NCBI RefSeq assembly: GCF_000276665.1
Contig: NW_004955484.1
Coordinates: 3,413,993-3,477,992, forward strand
DNA: 64,000 nucleotides
Source: Chinchilla lanigera
Lineage: Eukaryota; Chordata; Mammalia; Rodentia; Chinchillidae
Direction of reading: 5' to 3'
The notes under the pieces are model-generated. The model was not told where the DNA came from. It searched no databases and was given only the letters and a program-made list of their open reading frames with translations. Numbering within the stretch: position 1 is the first letter of the stretch; every line of letters starts with the position of its first letter. Position numbers and translations under genes: made by a program. Shown here piece after piece: positions 11,500-20,900 of this stretch.

Positions 11500-14400
11500 C
11501 TTTCTTCTTTCTTTCTTTCTTTCTTTCTTTCTTTCCTTCTTTCCTTCTTTTTCTTCCTCCTTCTCCTCCTTTCTTTTTCTCCCCTCATTTTATAAGACAG
11601 ACTGGCCTTGAACTCACTGTATAGCCCAGGCTGGGCTCAAACTTACAGTGACCCTCCTGGCTCAGCCTCCTGAGCGCTGGGATTACACATGCGCACTGTC
11701 ATGCTTGGCTTACATCTCTCTTCTGACACTGAATAGTCTGTGACCTAGTTTTTAAGGTGGAATGCACATACAGAAAAGCCACCCTTTGGGTTTCCTTTGC
11801 TTGTAAATCTCTCAGTGCTCATACAGTGTGGGAGGTCTGGCCTGGGATGTGGGTGACAGCTGTTTCCAGCTATTGCTTCACCCCTGGGCTTCAGATTCAT
11901 CACTTGTTTTTTTTTAAATATATGTTCCAACACTGGGGATTGAACCCAGGCCCTTTTTATGGAACTGCATCCTTGTCCTTTTTAAATTTTGAGACAGGGT
12001 CTCACTAAATCCCTAAGTTTCCCAGGCTAGGCTTGAACTTGTAATCTTCCTGTCTCAGCCTCCAGGAATGCTTGGATCATAGGCTGTGCCTCCATGCCCT
12101 GGCAGATCCATCAGTTGTAAGAAGTGCTGGGAATGAAGTTTGAAATGGAACCTATGGTAGTTGTGGACTGGTTCCACAGTTGAATTTTATGTCCCCATCT
12201 ACTTAGAGATACCTGGATTCTGGGTCCACATTGTTCTGGTCTTACACATCCCTCCTTTCTTAAATTTCCTTTAGAAAATAAACACAAAGAAAGAGCCAGG
12301 CGTGGTAGTCCACACCTGTAATCCCAGCACTCGGGAGGCTGAGGCAGGAGGATCGTTGCAAGTTTGAGACCAGCCTGGGCTACAAAGTGAGCTCAAAGCC
12401 AGCAGGAACTGCATAGTGAGACCCTGTCTCAAAAAAAAAAAAAAAAAAAAAAGAAAAAAACCCATGAAGAAGATTCTAGATAGAGACCACAGGGGCTGTG
12501 CTGCGAGGGAGCACGCTTTACAATATAAAACCTGCCGTTTGACCACTTTTAAATTGTACAACTTAGTGGTGCTAATTATATTCACAGCGTCAGGCAGCCA
12601 TTACATCTGCCTGATGGAGACCACTATGAAGCAGCCCCGAGCAGGACTTAAATTAACCAATTGGCTTTTGATGTTTACGTGTGAATCTGTCTAAAGCCTA
12701 GGCCATTTGTCTGGAAGTGGGCAATGGACTCAGAGTAAGTGAACCTCTGTGAGTCACTAATCCCTACTAAAACCTGTAATGGTGGGTGAAGCCAGAAAGC
12801 CTCAAAGGATAAGACAAGAGCACAGCTAAGGACACCTGGATCCAGTCTCAACTAGATAAAGACTATAGCCTCAGGCATCTCACTGCTGGGTGCATTAACT
12901 TAATCCTTATTAAGGATTAATTTAATACCTTACCTGGAGAAGTCCTTCAGTGATTCCACCCTTCTTGAGAACTCCCCTCCCTTCTGATAACCAAATAAAT
13001 ATGGGTCACCCAGAAAAGGTCTTGGTCTTAGCCCTAAGAGAATCTCAAATTCTGTGAGAGGGCTTTGATCCTCCTGGAGCCCTGAAATCATTCCATTTGC
13101 CTCCTTTTATTTAGCCTTCACCATACACCCATTCAGGAGATTGTGGACCTGATCAACCCACAATAACTAAGGGATATTATTAACCCAGTATCTGCCCATT
13201 TCTAGAACCTTCCCTTACTCCAATGGAAACTACCCATGAAGCATTCACTCCCCATTCTCTACCTCTCTGCACCCCTAGTAACCTGTAATCTGCTTTTGGT
13301 CACCATATATTTGCCTCTTCTTGGTACTGCATAGAAGTGGAATCATGCAGTATTTGTCCCTTTTGTATCTGGTGCTTTGCACTTTGCATATTTTCAAAAT
13401 TCACCCATTGGCCCCTGATCTCTGGGAGGCTGAGGTAGGAGGATAGCAGGAGGAGTGAGGTTGCTGTGTCACATGGTAATTCTGCTTGGCTTTTCCTAGA
13501 GTGCTGTAACAAATGAACCCAACCTGGGAGGTTTAAAGCACACACTGGCGAGGTGCAGTGGCACATGCCTATAATCCCAGCAGTTGGGAGGTTGACGCAA
13601 GTAGCAAGTTTGAGCTCCCCCGGACAATTTAGTGAGACCTTGTCACAAAACAATAAACGAGAGCTAGGTGTGGTGGCGCATGCCTACAATCCTAACACTC
13701 AGGTGGCTAAGGCAGGAGGATTGTTGTGATTTTTCTAGACTCTGTTTCTAAAATAAACAAACAAACAAACAAACTGAACCTGCCCTGCAGGCCAGAGAGG
13801 TGAGACATAGCTCACAGGCTCCTGCACTGCAAGTCTGGGGTAGCACGGGCCAAATGACCCCATCATTCTTGTGTGGTGTGACTCCCATCTGTCACTAGTC
13901 CTGATGGTTTCCTCCTTTCCAGGATGTGGAGATCAGCCCCCAAGTAGAAGCTGTATTGTCTGTCCTCAGTACCCCAGGCCTGAGCCTGAAGCTGGTGAAG
14001 CCCAAAGCCCTGCTGGACAACTGCTTCCGGGTCATGGAGCTGCTGTACTGTTCTTGCTGTAAGGAGCTTCCAGCGGGTGGGGCTGGGGTGGCAGAAGACC
14101 AGTGTCTGGGCCCGTCAGCACCCTCAGGAGATACGCTCTGTTCTCCAGAGTGTCAGGCCCCTTCTGGAAGCCGAGATGGCCCTGAATATAGACCAGAAAG
14201 AATGAGTGGCTTGTGGGTACCATGGTGCACGCCTACAGTCCCAGCTATTTGGGAGGCTGAAGCAGGATCACAAACTCAAAGCCAGCCCGGGGGAACTTAG
14301 CAAGACCCTGTCTCAAAATAAAAATTAAAAAAGGCCTGGGGAGGTAGTAACTCAGCACTTCCTGGGTTCAATCCCCAGTAATGTAAAAAAAAAAAAAAGT

Positions 14401-15040
14401 GACTAGGCTGGCTGGAGGCTGGTCCTTCATGTCCCCTGGAGCCTCTTTTTTTCCCTTTATCTCTTACAGGTAAGCGAAGCCCCATCCTAACCTGGCAGGA
14501 CTGTGAGGTGCCAGGTCCTCAGCCCCACCATCCAGAGCCCTCGCTGCAGTGCTCTGCCGCCCTGTTGTACCCGCCACCTTAGACGCCCCCCACCTCCTGC
14601 CTGGCTTCCTGGGCTTAAGCGCCGGACCCCAAGTCAGGGCCCAGAGCTGAGGTCTCTCAGCCTGAGCCACCCGTATGCTGACCCTGTGTGGGCACTCCTG
14701 ACTTGTCCCAGGAGCTGGGCCGGGCCTGAGATGCACACCTTTTGGAGAAGTCCTGAGCCAAAGCTGGGCTCAGCTTCTGCCTTCCGACCTGACTCTGTCA
14801 CCCACGGCGTGGTGGGGGCTGCGGGCCCCTGGCTGCAGGTGGTGCTGGAGAGTACCGTGGTCACTGCAGCCAGAGCTGCGCTTCCAGGCAGCAGGCAGAG
14901 AGGTGGGGACCACGTAGGACTCCAGGACTCATGGTGGCTTCCCAGCCAGGTGGCACTAAGGGTGGAGCCAAATGCCACATCTTGCCACAATGGATGCTAT
15001 TCTAGTTTTTTCTATTAAACACCTGCTTGTTTTGGTTTGG
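2973..15040 (+). CDS. IL34: IL34, interleukin-34 (whole gene; CDS 3357-14582 in six coding exons)
   Basis: Interleukin-34 is a secreted four-helix cytokine that binds CSF1R and supports survival of macrophages, microglia and Langerhans cells. Coding exons 3357-3384, 8752-8870, 9584-9661, 9839-10000, 13923-14058 and 14470-14582 join in phase to 636 nt, 211 residues plus TAG; human is 242. A hydrophobic signal peptide covers roughly residues 1-20. An N-glycosylation sequon (NIT) sits at residues 71-73. All six cysteines of the human protein are present (30, 163, 172, 174, 175, 186), each shifted by five relative to human. Oddities: about five residues are missing just after the signal peptide, and the protein stops about 26 residues before the human end, losing the disordered tail. 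The helical core is intact, so I expect a functional gene. Identity is secure from the exon structure and the long conserved stretch around residues 76-175. Confidence 0.96.
3127..3180 (+). promoter_or_regulatory. Upstream ORF in the IL34 leader (17 codons)
   Basis: ATG at 3127 opens a 17-residue frame (MGLGAATPRLSSALPGR) that stops at TAG 3178-3180, well before the IL34 start at 3357. The human leader, as I recall it, carries a same-length, similar frame at the equivalent place. Upstream ORFs usually lower translation of the main frame; that role is inferred here. Confidence 0.6.
3281..3286 (+). promoter_or_regulatory. Minimal AUG-stop upstream ORF in the IL34 leader
   Basis: The leader contains ATGTAG, a start codon followed directly by a stop, 71 bases before the IL34 start. 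The base at -3 is a purine, so initiation is plausible. Minimal AUG-stop elements can stall ribosomes and tune translation; whether this one does is untested. Confidence 0.55.
5413..5438. repeat. (GT)n microsatellite
   Basis: Run of gt dinucleotides with one interruption, at the tail end of the adjacent antisense SINE. Confidence 0.85.
5440..5550 (-). mobile_element. Degraded B1-like SINE, antisense
   Basis: 'gtagcccaggatgacctcaa...cctgagtgctaggattatagcc' matches the antisense B1 pattern with substitutions. Confidence 0.75.
5645..5750 (-). mobile_element. ID-like (tRNA-derived) SINE, antisense
   Basis: 'gggctgcacccaaggcc...atcgctgagctacaccccacc' is the antisense of an ID-type SINE; the gctgagctaca core comes from the tRNA A box. 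Confidence 0.65.
5755..5875 (+). mobile_element. MER5-like hAT DNA transposon relic
   Basis: 'ccgggaccagtggtcacaat...ctggaaatttg...ccctaccccagacctgctgg' resembles the ancient mammalian MER5A element from memory. Confidence 0.5.
6918..7015 (-). mobile_element. ID-like SINE, antisense
   Basis: 'ggtaccgggaattgaactca' follows a T-run, continuing 'cttgccaggcaggcgctgtg' and ending at 'aaatccccagcccc'. The form is young and well preserved. Confidence 0.88.
7060..7195 (-). mobile_element. 7SL-type SINE, antisense
   Basis: 'ttgaaacaaggtcttgctaa...ttgcctagactgggcttgaa...cctcagcctcccagagtg' is an antisense SINE of the less-duplicated type. Confidence 0.75.
7203..7385 (-). mobile_element. B1-like SINE, antisense
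   Basis: Well-preserved copy with 'gagacaggatctcaccatgc', the duplicated 'gactggtcttgaactcact / caggctggcctcgaactcac' blocks 29 bp apart, and 'gcgtgcgccaccacgcccag'. Confidence 0.92.
7420..8095 (+). mobile_element. Old L1 fragment split by a SINE
   Basis: AT-rich sequence such as 'gccaaagggtgtggccttga', 'ttgccaaattgctttctagg' and, after the SINE, 'tttattagtgagtttgatct' matches the 3' region of ancient L1M elements as I know it. The SINE at 7785-7992 sits inside. Confidence 0.6.
7785..7992 (-). mobile_element. Composite ID plus 7SL SINE, antisense, inside an L1 relic
   Basis: 'attggggcttgaacccaggg...gagctacacccccagcac' (tRNA-type part) is followed by 'ttttgagacatgggctcgct...accgtgcccagc' (7SL part). 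'ctaatt' flanks both ends and may be a short target duplication. Confidence 0.75.
8752..8870 (+). CDS. IL34: IL34 coding exon 2
   Basis: The exon lies between acceptor ccacag and donor gtaacc. It completes the split Tyr codon and encodes residues 10-49: the rest of the signal peptide (YLGILLGVPLG), the shortened mature N terminus NEGLTQNKEC, and helix A through RYRNRLQYM. Human has about five additional residues between NE and LTQNEEC. The first conserved cysteine is residue 30. Confidence 0.95.
9584..9661 (+). CDS. IL34: IL34 coding exon 3
   Basis: A 78-nt, phase-0 exon between acceptor cctag and donor gtgagg. It encodes residues 50-75, KHYFPINYRISVPYEG and then VLRIANITRL, a segment almost unchanged from human. 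The NIT sequon at residues 71-73 corresponds to the human N-glycosylation site. Confidence 0.95.
9839..10000 (+). CDS. IL34: IL34 coding exon 4, with NAGNAG acceptor
   Basis: A 162-nt exon encoding residues 76-129, including ELRYLWVLVSLSATESVQ and EGHPSWRYLEEVQTLLLNVQ. The acceptor reads cagcag, so splicing three bases later would drop Gln76. The donor is gtgagc at 10001. The length equals the human exon. Confidence 0.95.
10245..10445 (-). mobile_element. Composite ID plus 7SL SINE, antisense
   Basis: A T/C-rich start, 'ttggattgaacccaggggct', then 'gaaacggtattgctaagtga...cctcagcctcccagagtgtg'. Confidence 0.75.
11265..11330 (-). mobile_element. ID-like SINE fragment, antisense
   Basis: 'ttcggtgctggacactgaat...gagctatacccaagccc' is a degraded antisense ID pattern. 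Confidence 0.5.
11340..11585. repeat. Polypyrimidine (TTTC/TTC)n tract
   Basis: About 245 bp of almost pure pyrimidine, with TTC/TCC units giving way to a long TTTC core (about 11440-11530). It lies between two antisense SINEs. Confidence 0.95.
11590..11710 (-). mobile_element. B1-like SINE, antisense
   Basis: 'gactggccttgaactcactg...caggctgggctcaaactt...gagcgctgggattacaca'. Confidence 0.85.
11905..12105 (-). mobile_element. Composite ID plus 7SL SINE, antisense
   Basis: 'caacactggggattgaaccc' (ID part) is followed by 'ttttgagacagggtctcact...gtctcagcctccaggaatg'. Confidence 0.78.
12293..12465 (+). mobile_element. B1-like SINE
   Basis: 'gagccaggcgtggtagtcca...cctgtaatcccagcactcgg', two 29-bp related blocks ('gagaccagcctgggctacaa' and 'caaagccagcaggaactgca'), 'gagaccctgtctc' and a pure A-tail. 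Confidence 0.92.
12490..13390 (+). mobile_element. Old LINE-type fragment with an inserted LTR-like segment
   Basis: The two ends ('aaacctgccgtttgaccact' near 12528 and 'ccatgaagcattcactcccc' to 'gcatagaagtggaatcatgc' near 13230-13350) read as one old LINE-like sequence. The 12650-13220 middle is different and includes AATAAA near 12994, so it may be a solo LTR inserted into the LINE. I cannot name either family securely. Confidence 0.45.
13546..13655 (+). mobile_element. B1-like SINE (short)
   Basis: 'ggcgaggtgcagtggcacat...cctataatcccagcagttgg...gagaccttgtcacaaaa'. Confidence 0.8.
13660..13775 (+). mobile_element. B1-like SINE with CAAA tail
   Basis: 'agctaggtgtggtggcgcat...cctacaatcctaacactc' with an (AAAC)n tail at about 13751-13774. 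Confidence 0.8.
13923..14058 (+). CDS. IL34: IL34 coding exon 5
   Basis: A 136-nt exon after acceptor ttccag. It encodes residues 130-174 (DVEISPQVEAVLSVLS onward, with KALLDNCFRVMELLYCSC) and ends on the first base of the Cys175 codon before donor gtaagg at 14059. It holds cysteines 163, 172 and 174. Confidence 0.95.
14200..14400 (+). mobile_element. Composite 7SL plus ID SINE
   Basis: 'ggtaccatggtgcacgcct...cagtcccagctatttggg...agaccctgtctcaaaata' is followed by 'ggtagtaactcagcactt...gttcaatccccagtaatg' and an A-tail. It lies in the last IL34 intron, about 70 bp before the last exon. Confidence 0.8.
14470..14582 (+). CDS. IL34: IL34 last coding exon, early stop
   Basis: After acceptor cttacag the exon starts GTAAGC, completing Cys175 and reading KRSPILTWQDCEVPGP. 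It ends at TAG 14580-14582 after LLYPPP. In human this exon continues for roughly 26 more residues of Pro/Ser-rich tail. The cysteine in WQDC (186) is kept, so the disulfide framework is complete. A substitution or small indel near 14578 could have created the stop. Confidence 0.9.
14583..15040 (+). other. IL34: IL34 3' untranslated region
   Basis: GC-rich sequence between the IL34 stop and the poly(A) signal. It contains no SINE. The 3' end is inferred to lie 15-25 bases past the ATTAAA. Confidence 0.75.
15014..15019 (+). terminator. IL34: IL34 poly(A) signal ATTAAA
   Basis: ATTAAA followed by a T/G-rich stretch (tgttttggtttggtttgg) that suits the downstream element of a cleavage site. It is the first good poly(A) signal after the IL34 stop. 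Confidence 0.8.
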
Positions 15041-15484
15041 TTTGGCTTGCTTTGCATCTGCCATGGTGAACTCGGTCAGCCAAGGGCAAGTGGTGAGATG
15101 AGCAGTGTGGCTGGCCCAGCCCCGGGCTGGTGGTCAGCATCCGCACTTGGAGTGGATGGAGCGTTACCCAGGGACATTCGAGGGTCAAGTTCCTCCCAAC
15201 CCTGTCCCAGCCCGTGGCACCTCAGCAGGCCTGAGGGGCATCTTTGGGGGAGTCAGAGCAATGACAATGACGTTGGCGATCTCTCACTTTCCCTGGCTGC
15301 CCAGAGAGCCCCCAGCAGGGGCTGAGTGGACACCTCAAAGTCCCAGGTCCTGGCTGGAGCCCTGGCTACGCCTGTCCCTGCGCCGGTGAGACCCGGGGGC
15401 TCAGAGCCCCCGGGGTCTGGGATGATCAAGGCCAGGCTGCAGGGGTACGAAGGGGGCAGGGAAGGCAGGCGGAGGCAGGGGTGT
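15041..15484. other. IL34-MTSS2 tail-to-tail spacer
   Basis: GC-rich sequence between the two convergent poly(A) sites. No repeat or exon recognised. Confidence 0.6.
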
Positions 15485-17983
15485 TAATTACAGTACAACT
15501 TTATTAATACTGGAATCTTCACAGTGCATTTGTTACTTGTAGCAGTGACTATTTAAATCAAGGGGAGGATGGAGTGAAGAGGGCGGGGAAGAGAGAATTT
15601 ATCCAAAAACAGACAGAAAGAAAAGAAACAAAATGGTCCAGATGGGATGAAGGGGTGTGGTGGAGTGGGGTCGGGGAGGAAAGGGGTGAGTCGGAACCAG
15701 GAGGGGCAGCCTGGGGTGGGGAAATAAATTAAAAAAAAAAAAAAAAAAAGGAACAAGTTAACAACAGCACCAGAAAAGTTACTTCAGTCAAAAGACGCTT
15801 TTGAAAAGAATATTTCTCTGTACAAAATGAAAAATAAAACGAATGTCAAGAAGCCCCCCAAACCAAAGTTCGTGACATGGGATGGTTGGCTCGGATCCCA
15901 AGGGGGCAGGCCTACGAGGTGGTCACTACATGACAGGAGGTGGCGGGGCAGTCACGGGACAGACGAGGGATGGAGTATGTACAGCTAGGGGCTCGGAGGG
16001 GAGGGGCCGCAGGAGGGTGGGCTCCACCCTGCCCCGCCTCCCTGGGAAGGCTTCAGCCTCCCTACCCATCAGGGTGGGGAGCCACGGTGACCACCCCCGC
16101 GACACACCCCGGTGGCAGCGAGCTCTTCCTCAAAGGGAACCCTAGGACCCACCTGCATTCCCAGTGCAGAGGCCATGCCTCCCCACCCACCCTGCTGTCC
16201 AGCACCCTGTCCCCTCCCCCGTCCTGCATCCCCTTCCATCTGCTGCCCAGGAAAATCCTTGGGGGTGGGGTGGGGTAGAAATTCTACCCCAGGGCACCCC
16301 AACCTGGTCACCTGCTCTCCTGGGGCCCTGGTGCTGGTCCAGCTTGGAGAGCGAGGTGCTCGGCTCCTCAGACCTGCATGGACCCGTCTCTAGCAGTCCT
16401 CGGGGGCCACCAGGAGGGTCCATGTGCACAGAGGCATCGTCCTAGGTGCCCGGACCCACCTGGCCGCCCTGTACAAGAATGCCCACAAGTGCAAGTCCGG
16501 GCGGCCCCGACTCCCTTGGGCCAGACCAAGGCAAGCGGCTCTCCTGGCCCAGGGAGACACCACCCTCGGGGCCCTGTTGCTTTCCCGCAGACCGCGGACC
16601 ACCTGGCATCCCTCCACTCGCCCTAGGCGCACGTGCTTTTACCTGCTCACACCCGGCCTGACCCGGGCCATGGAGGAGGAGGGTGTCCCACTCCTCTACC
16701 TGGCTCCCACTACTGGCTCTGGCCCAGGCCCAGGCCTGCCGTGGGGACTATCCTGGGATAGCATCTCCTCTGGCGACAGAGAGTCAAAGCCGATCTCCCC
16801 AGGCTCGCTCCCCACTGCAGGCCTGCAGCTCCCTCACACCGCAGCAGCCGAGCCCAGAGCGGCCCCAGCCCTGCCCTCTCCAGCCTTCTTGCGGCTACAC
16901 TGGACAGCTACACATCCTCCCCCCGGCTTTGGGGGAGCCAATCCTGCCCTTCTCCTCCTGCCACAGGCCCAGAGGGCCACTGTGGGACCCCTCCATCTCA
17001 GGCACTCGAAGACACACACCCTGTACCACCAGCTTGCCCCACACAAAGTCCTTGTCTGGGGTCAGCTCCATTTTATTAGACTCATAAAATACCCCCCTCC
17101 CCAATCCTCTATGGCTCCAGCCCCACCGCAAAGGTGGCTGAAACTGCGACTCCAAAGGGTCACCAGTTAGAAGTCTCAATGTGCTCAGGTGAGAACGCCA
17201 CAAGTGAGACAGCCCTGTGCTGGCCAGGTGACCTCAGGGGCCTGTGGACTCCTCGCCCTGCTGCGCTGTGCCCCCTGTGTGCTCACCGACTCCTCGTGGG
17301 TGAGGGCCCAGGAAGGCCCCCGGTTCCCCTACAAGGGCCCCTGACTCTGCTTAGACCCTGGGCTCCCTCCCCCACGGGAGGCCTAGCCTCCCGACACTGC
17401 CCCGCGCACCCTCACCTCGACAATTAGGTACCCCAGCTCCCTGGACGCCGGCCCTCACAGCCACCCTGTCCCCCAGGGGGAGAGGGCCCCAGGAGAGGCA
17501 GAGAGGGCAGGGGTGGGGGGTGCAGGCAGGGCGAGGAGGGTCTCAGCATTCAAGGCAGAGCCGGGGCACCGTGACCCCAGGTAGCAGTGGGCATGGGGAG
17601 CTGAGTTGTGGACCCCAGGCCAGGTGGGGCCAGGATGGCAAGGGGAGGCTGGCCTGGCCCGGCCTTTGTGGACTCGCTGGAGTTTGGAAAAGGCAGGGCC
17701 TGCAGGGAGGACGACAGGAGCAGAGTAGGCAAGGAAAGTATAAAACTGACTCCAAAACCAGCTCGAGGCCTGCAGGCTCCGTCTCGGCGAGATATGTGAA
17801 AGTCACTTCCTGTTAAAAGCTGAGACTGAGACCCAGCCCGGGTGCGTTTTCCTGTAAAGTGGCTTTGCCTCCTCCCTGGTGCTGCTCTCACTCTCGCTGT
17901 ACCTGTGCTCTGTGTGGCCGCTGCTCACAGACCAAGGCCACCTGCTTGCACCAGGGCCATGCAGGGCGGGGAGGTTGGCACTA
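15485..17983 (-). other. MTSS2: MTSS2 3' untranslated region
   Basis: About 2.5 kb of GC-rich sequence between the stop and the poly(A) signal, essentially free of SINEs, as expected of a long constrained 3'UTR. A homopolymer run (A on the plus strand, T in the mRNA) lies at about 15731-15749. A 248-codon open frame on the opposite strand (16424-17170) is judged spurious. Confidence 0.8.
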
Positions 17984-20900
17984 TCATAAGATGCGGGGCG
18001 CCGACCTGTCGTTGGTGACGGTCCTGCGGAGCCGGACCCCGCGCCGGATGGCCACCAGCATATCTTCGGCTGGAGGGTCACTGGTGGCAGCAGGAGGTGG
18101 GGTGGGCGTCTCCTCGGTGGGGGTGGCTGACAGGGCGGTGGGGAAGGGGAACTGGCCCTCGCCCAGGGCATGGGCGCCAGCCACCAGCTCCCCAAGCTTC
18201 TCCACCAGGCTATGCCTGTTGGCGGCCAGCTGCTGCTCCTCCTCGTCCTCCGCCGCCAGCCTGGTCCCTGCCCCAGGGTAGCCGGCCGCCTCGGGGGACG
18301 GGCTTCCCCACGCTGTGTTGGGCAGGCTCAGCCTTTTCGGGGAGGCCTTGGCAAGGTCCGGGGCCAGGGGCGAGGCGGCCTCGTCTGTGTAGAACACGCA
18401 CTCCTCGCTGCCTGCCCGCGTAGGCCCCACATAGCCAGGGGAGTCGGGCACTGTGGGTGTCTTCACTGGGACGATGGGCGGCCGGATGGGGATGGGGCCG
18501 GCGCTGGACAGAGCGCGGCGCACAGTCGGCTTGGTGGAGGGCGTGCGGCGGATGGTGGCCACGCCAGGGGGTGCGCCGGAGGGCAGGCCTGTGGCGGTGG
18601 GCAGCCCGGCGGTGGGCAGCCCGGCGGTGGAGGCCGGGCGCTTGGTCTGGATGAGGCGGCGGTAGTTCTGGGCGATGTTGCTGTTGCGCGGGATGGTGGA
18701 CGACTTGTCAAACTCCTGGGGGCCCTCGCTATCTGCATCACCGTTCACGGAATAGCAGTCATAGTCAGAGCCTAGGGATATAGGATGTGGTGGGCCTGGG
18801 GTCTGGGTGCTGCCTGAGTCCCCACCCCTCGGGGGACACAGAGAAGGAAGGACAGGGCCCAACTGCATGCTCAGTCCCAGCTGCCCCTGGCGGCGCAGGC
18901 TGCAGAGCCCACCTTGGGAGGGGATGGTGTCCTCGGAGCATGAGGGCGTGGTGGTCTGTGTGCTGTAGCCGCTGGAATATTGCAGTGAGTCCCGGCTGCT
19001 CTTCTGGTGCTCCAGGCTCAGGCCGCGGGTCAGTACCATGGCCAGATCGCTAGCTGCGGGGGACACCTCCTCCCCGTGCTGGGGGTGAGAAAGAGCAGAC
19101 TGAAGCCTCACACCCCACATCCTCAGCCACTCTCCCTGGTCACCGCCAAGGTGGCTGGGGACGGCGCTGGGGACCACTTGCTGGGACTCCTGCTACTGAC
19201 CCTGGAGCCAAGGGGTGGGCTGGGGAGGCTACCCCAGGAGCTGGCTGCCTACCTTGGCTGCGATGGTGGCAGGGGACATCCGGGGTCGCGGTGTCTCCTC
19301 CGCACCGGGGCCCAGGGGGCCTATGCCAGCAGGCCCTGGCTCTGTGTCTCGGAGGAGCTCCACTCGGTCCTTCCTCCGCTGCAGGGTGGTGCCTGAGGGC
19401 TGCTCATGGGGGCCGGCCTTGGTCCAGTCCTGTGAGGTGTGGCAGGCAGGTCAGGAGGACCCTTGGCCTTGCTGCCGGTGGCCAAGGATATCCAGGTCTG
19501 GAAGGGGGCTCCGGCTTGCAATCATGGACAAGACCAGAGCCCAAAGGGTGGGTGTGACCCCTCCATCCCACCAGGCCCAGGACGGGACAGGGCGTCCCAG
19601 GAGGGAAGTGGCAGCGGCTGGTGCCAGGCAGCTCCTCTGGTAGAGACAGGTGCCAGGTGCACACAGCTCTCTGGCTGAACCTAGGCCCTCCCTGCGGTGA
19701 CAACCTCAGGTTGGGAGGGCACAGGGTGAACAGCTGGTGACAGTCCTGGGCCCGGGAGCACTGACCGAGGTGGGGGAGCTGCACTCGCTAACAGACTGGC
19801 AGGTTTCTGAAGCCTCGGAGGACGCAGAGCTGGAGGACTTCTGCCATGCAGAGGCGAGCAGGTGGTTGCAGACAGGGGCCGGCGGGGGCAGGGAGGAGAG
19901 GAGACAACAGTTGTGGTCACAGCGCCGCATGCACGCGTCCCCCACGGGCCACGGCCACCAACAGCAGCGTGGCAGAAGGCAGCGGCCCAGGGTGCCTCGG
20001 TGGCACTGCCCAGCCAACAGCACAGTCCAGGAGCTGCACATCCTGAGAACTTGCCGCCGACGGCCTGCGTGTGGCAGGCGAGGCGTGCGGAGTCCCAGCG
20101 GAGCTGCCGGTTTTGCATGGGTGCCCGAGGGCAAGAACCGTGTTTACGAGGCTGGAGCTGGTCAGGTCAGGCCTGGAGCCACACACAGACAGCTGCAGGC
20201 AGGACGTGGCCACCCGGGCACAAGAGCTCAGTGGTTAGGGGGGAGAGAGTCCAGCGAGGGAGGGCGGCAAAGAGCTGCCGGAGAGCCAGGGCGGCTGTGG
20301 ACTCGAAGGAGAAGCGGGCAGGCGCCCCCAGTTAGGCCTGGCTGAGCGTGAGTGGGAAAGTCCCCAGTGGGGGACGAGGTGTCCCGCACGGCCTTCCACT
20401 CCACACAAGGGAAAAGAATAAAGGAAGGAGACAAAGGCGGAGACAGAGCCACGTGGCTGGCTTCCAGGGCAGATGCCGACTCCGGCCTGTGGTCAGAGAT
20501 GGAGCCGAGTGAAGCGCTCGCCTGTGATGAGCAACCTAAGCCGGGGCAGCGGGGAGGGGACCGGCAGCACCCCGCTCTCGCCCCTGATTTAGAGCCCCAG
20601 CTTTCCTACAGACTGCAGTGAGCCCCCATGGAGGCAGCGAGGCCAGCCCTGGAGCTTCTGGGGCTAACAGACATAGACACTGGATCGGTCTTCAAGGCTA
20701 GGAGGTTAGGACACCAGGACGGGTAATCAGCTCGGCCTTCGAACACTACGTGGTTAGCAGAGATACCAAGAAGCCAGAGCCAAGGTCAATCAAAACAAAG
20801 CCACAGAGGCAGGTGATCTGCCCCACTGCAAACCCAATTAGGAACCTTGCCGGAAGATAAGGGGTACATTCCAGGTGGTGTGCAGCAGACACATGTGTAG

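Larger units (their letters stand above)
10001..13922 (+). other. IL34: IL34 intron 4
   Basis: 3.9-kb intron filled mainly by SINEs, a TTTC tract, an old LINE fragment and an LTR-like insert. No extra exon is seen. Confidence 0.7.

Noticed and set aside
11396..11611. Phe/Ser-repeat and Lys/Arg-repeat open frames
   Set aside because: They are translations of the TTTC tract.
14059..14200. Open extension of IL34 exon 5 past 14058
   Set aside because: Reading past the donor gives a frame that runs into a SINE; splicing at gtaagg to 14470 restores the conserved CCKRSPIL...WQDC sequence instead.
16424..17170. 248-codon open frame on the plus strand
   Set aside because: It lies antisense in the MTSS2 3'UTR, is GC-rich and Pro/Arg/His-rich, and shows no family, domain or splice support.
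18590..18640. CRISPR-like or satellite array
   Set aside because: There are only three short units inside a coding exon, without spacers; it is a coding minisatellite.
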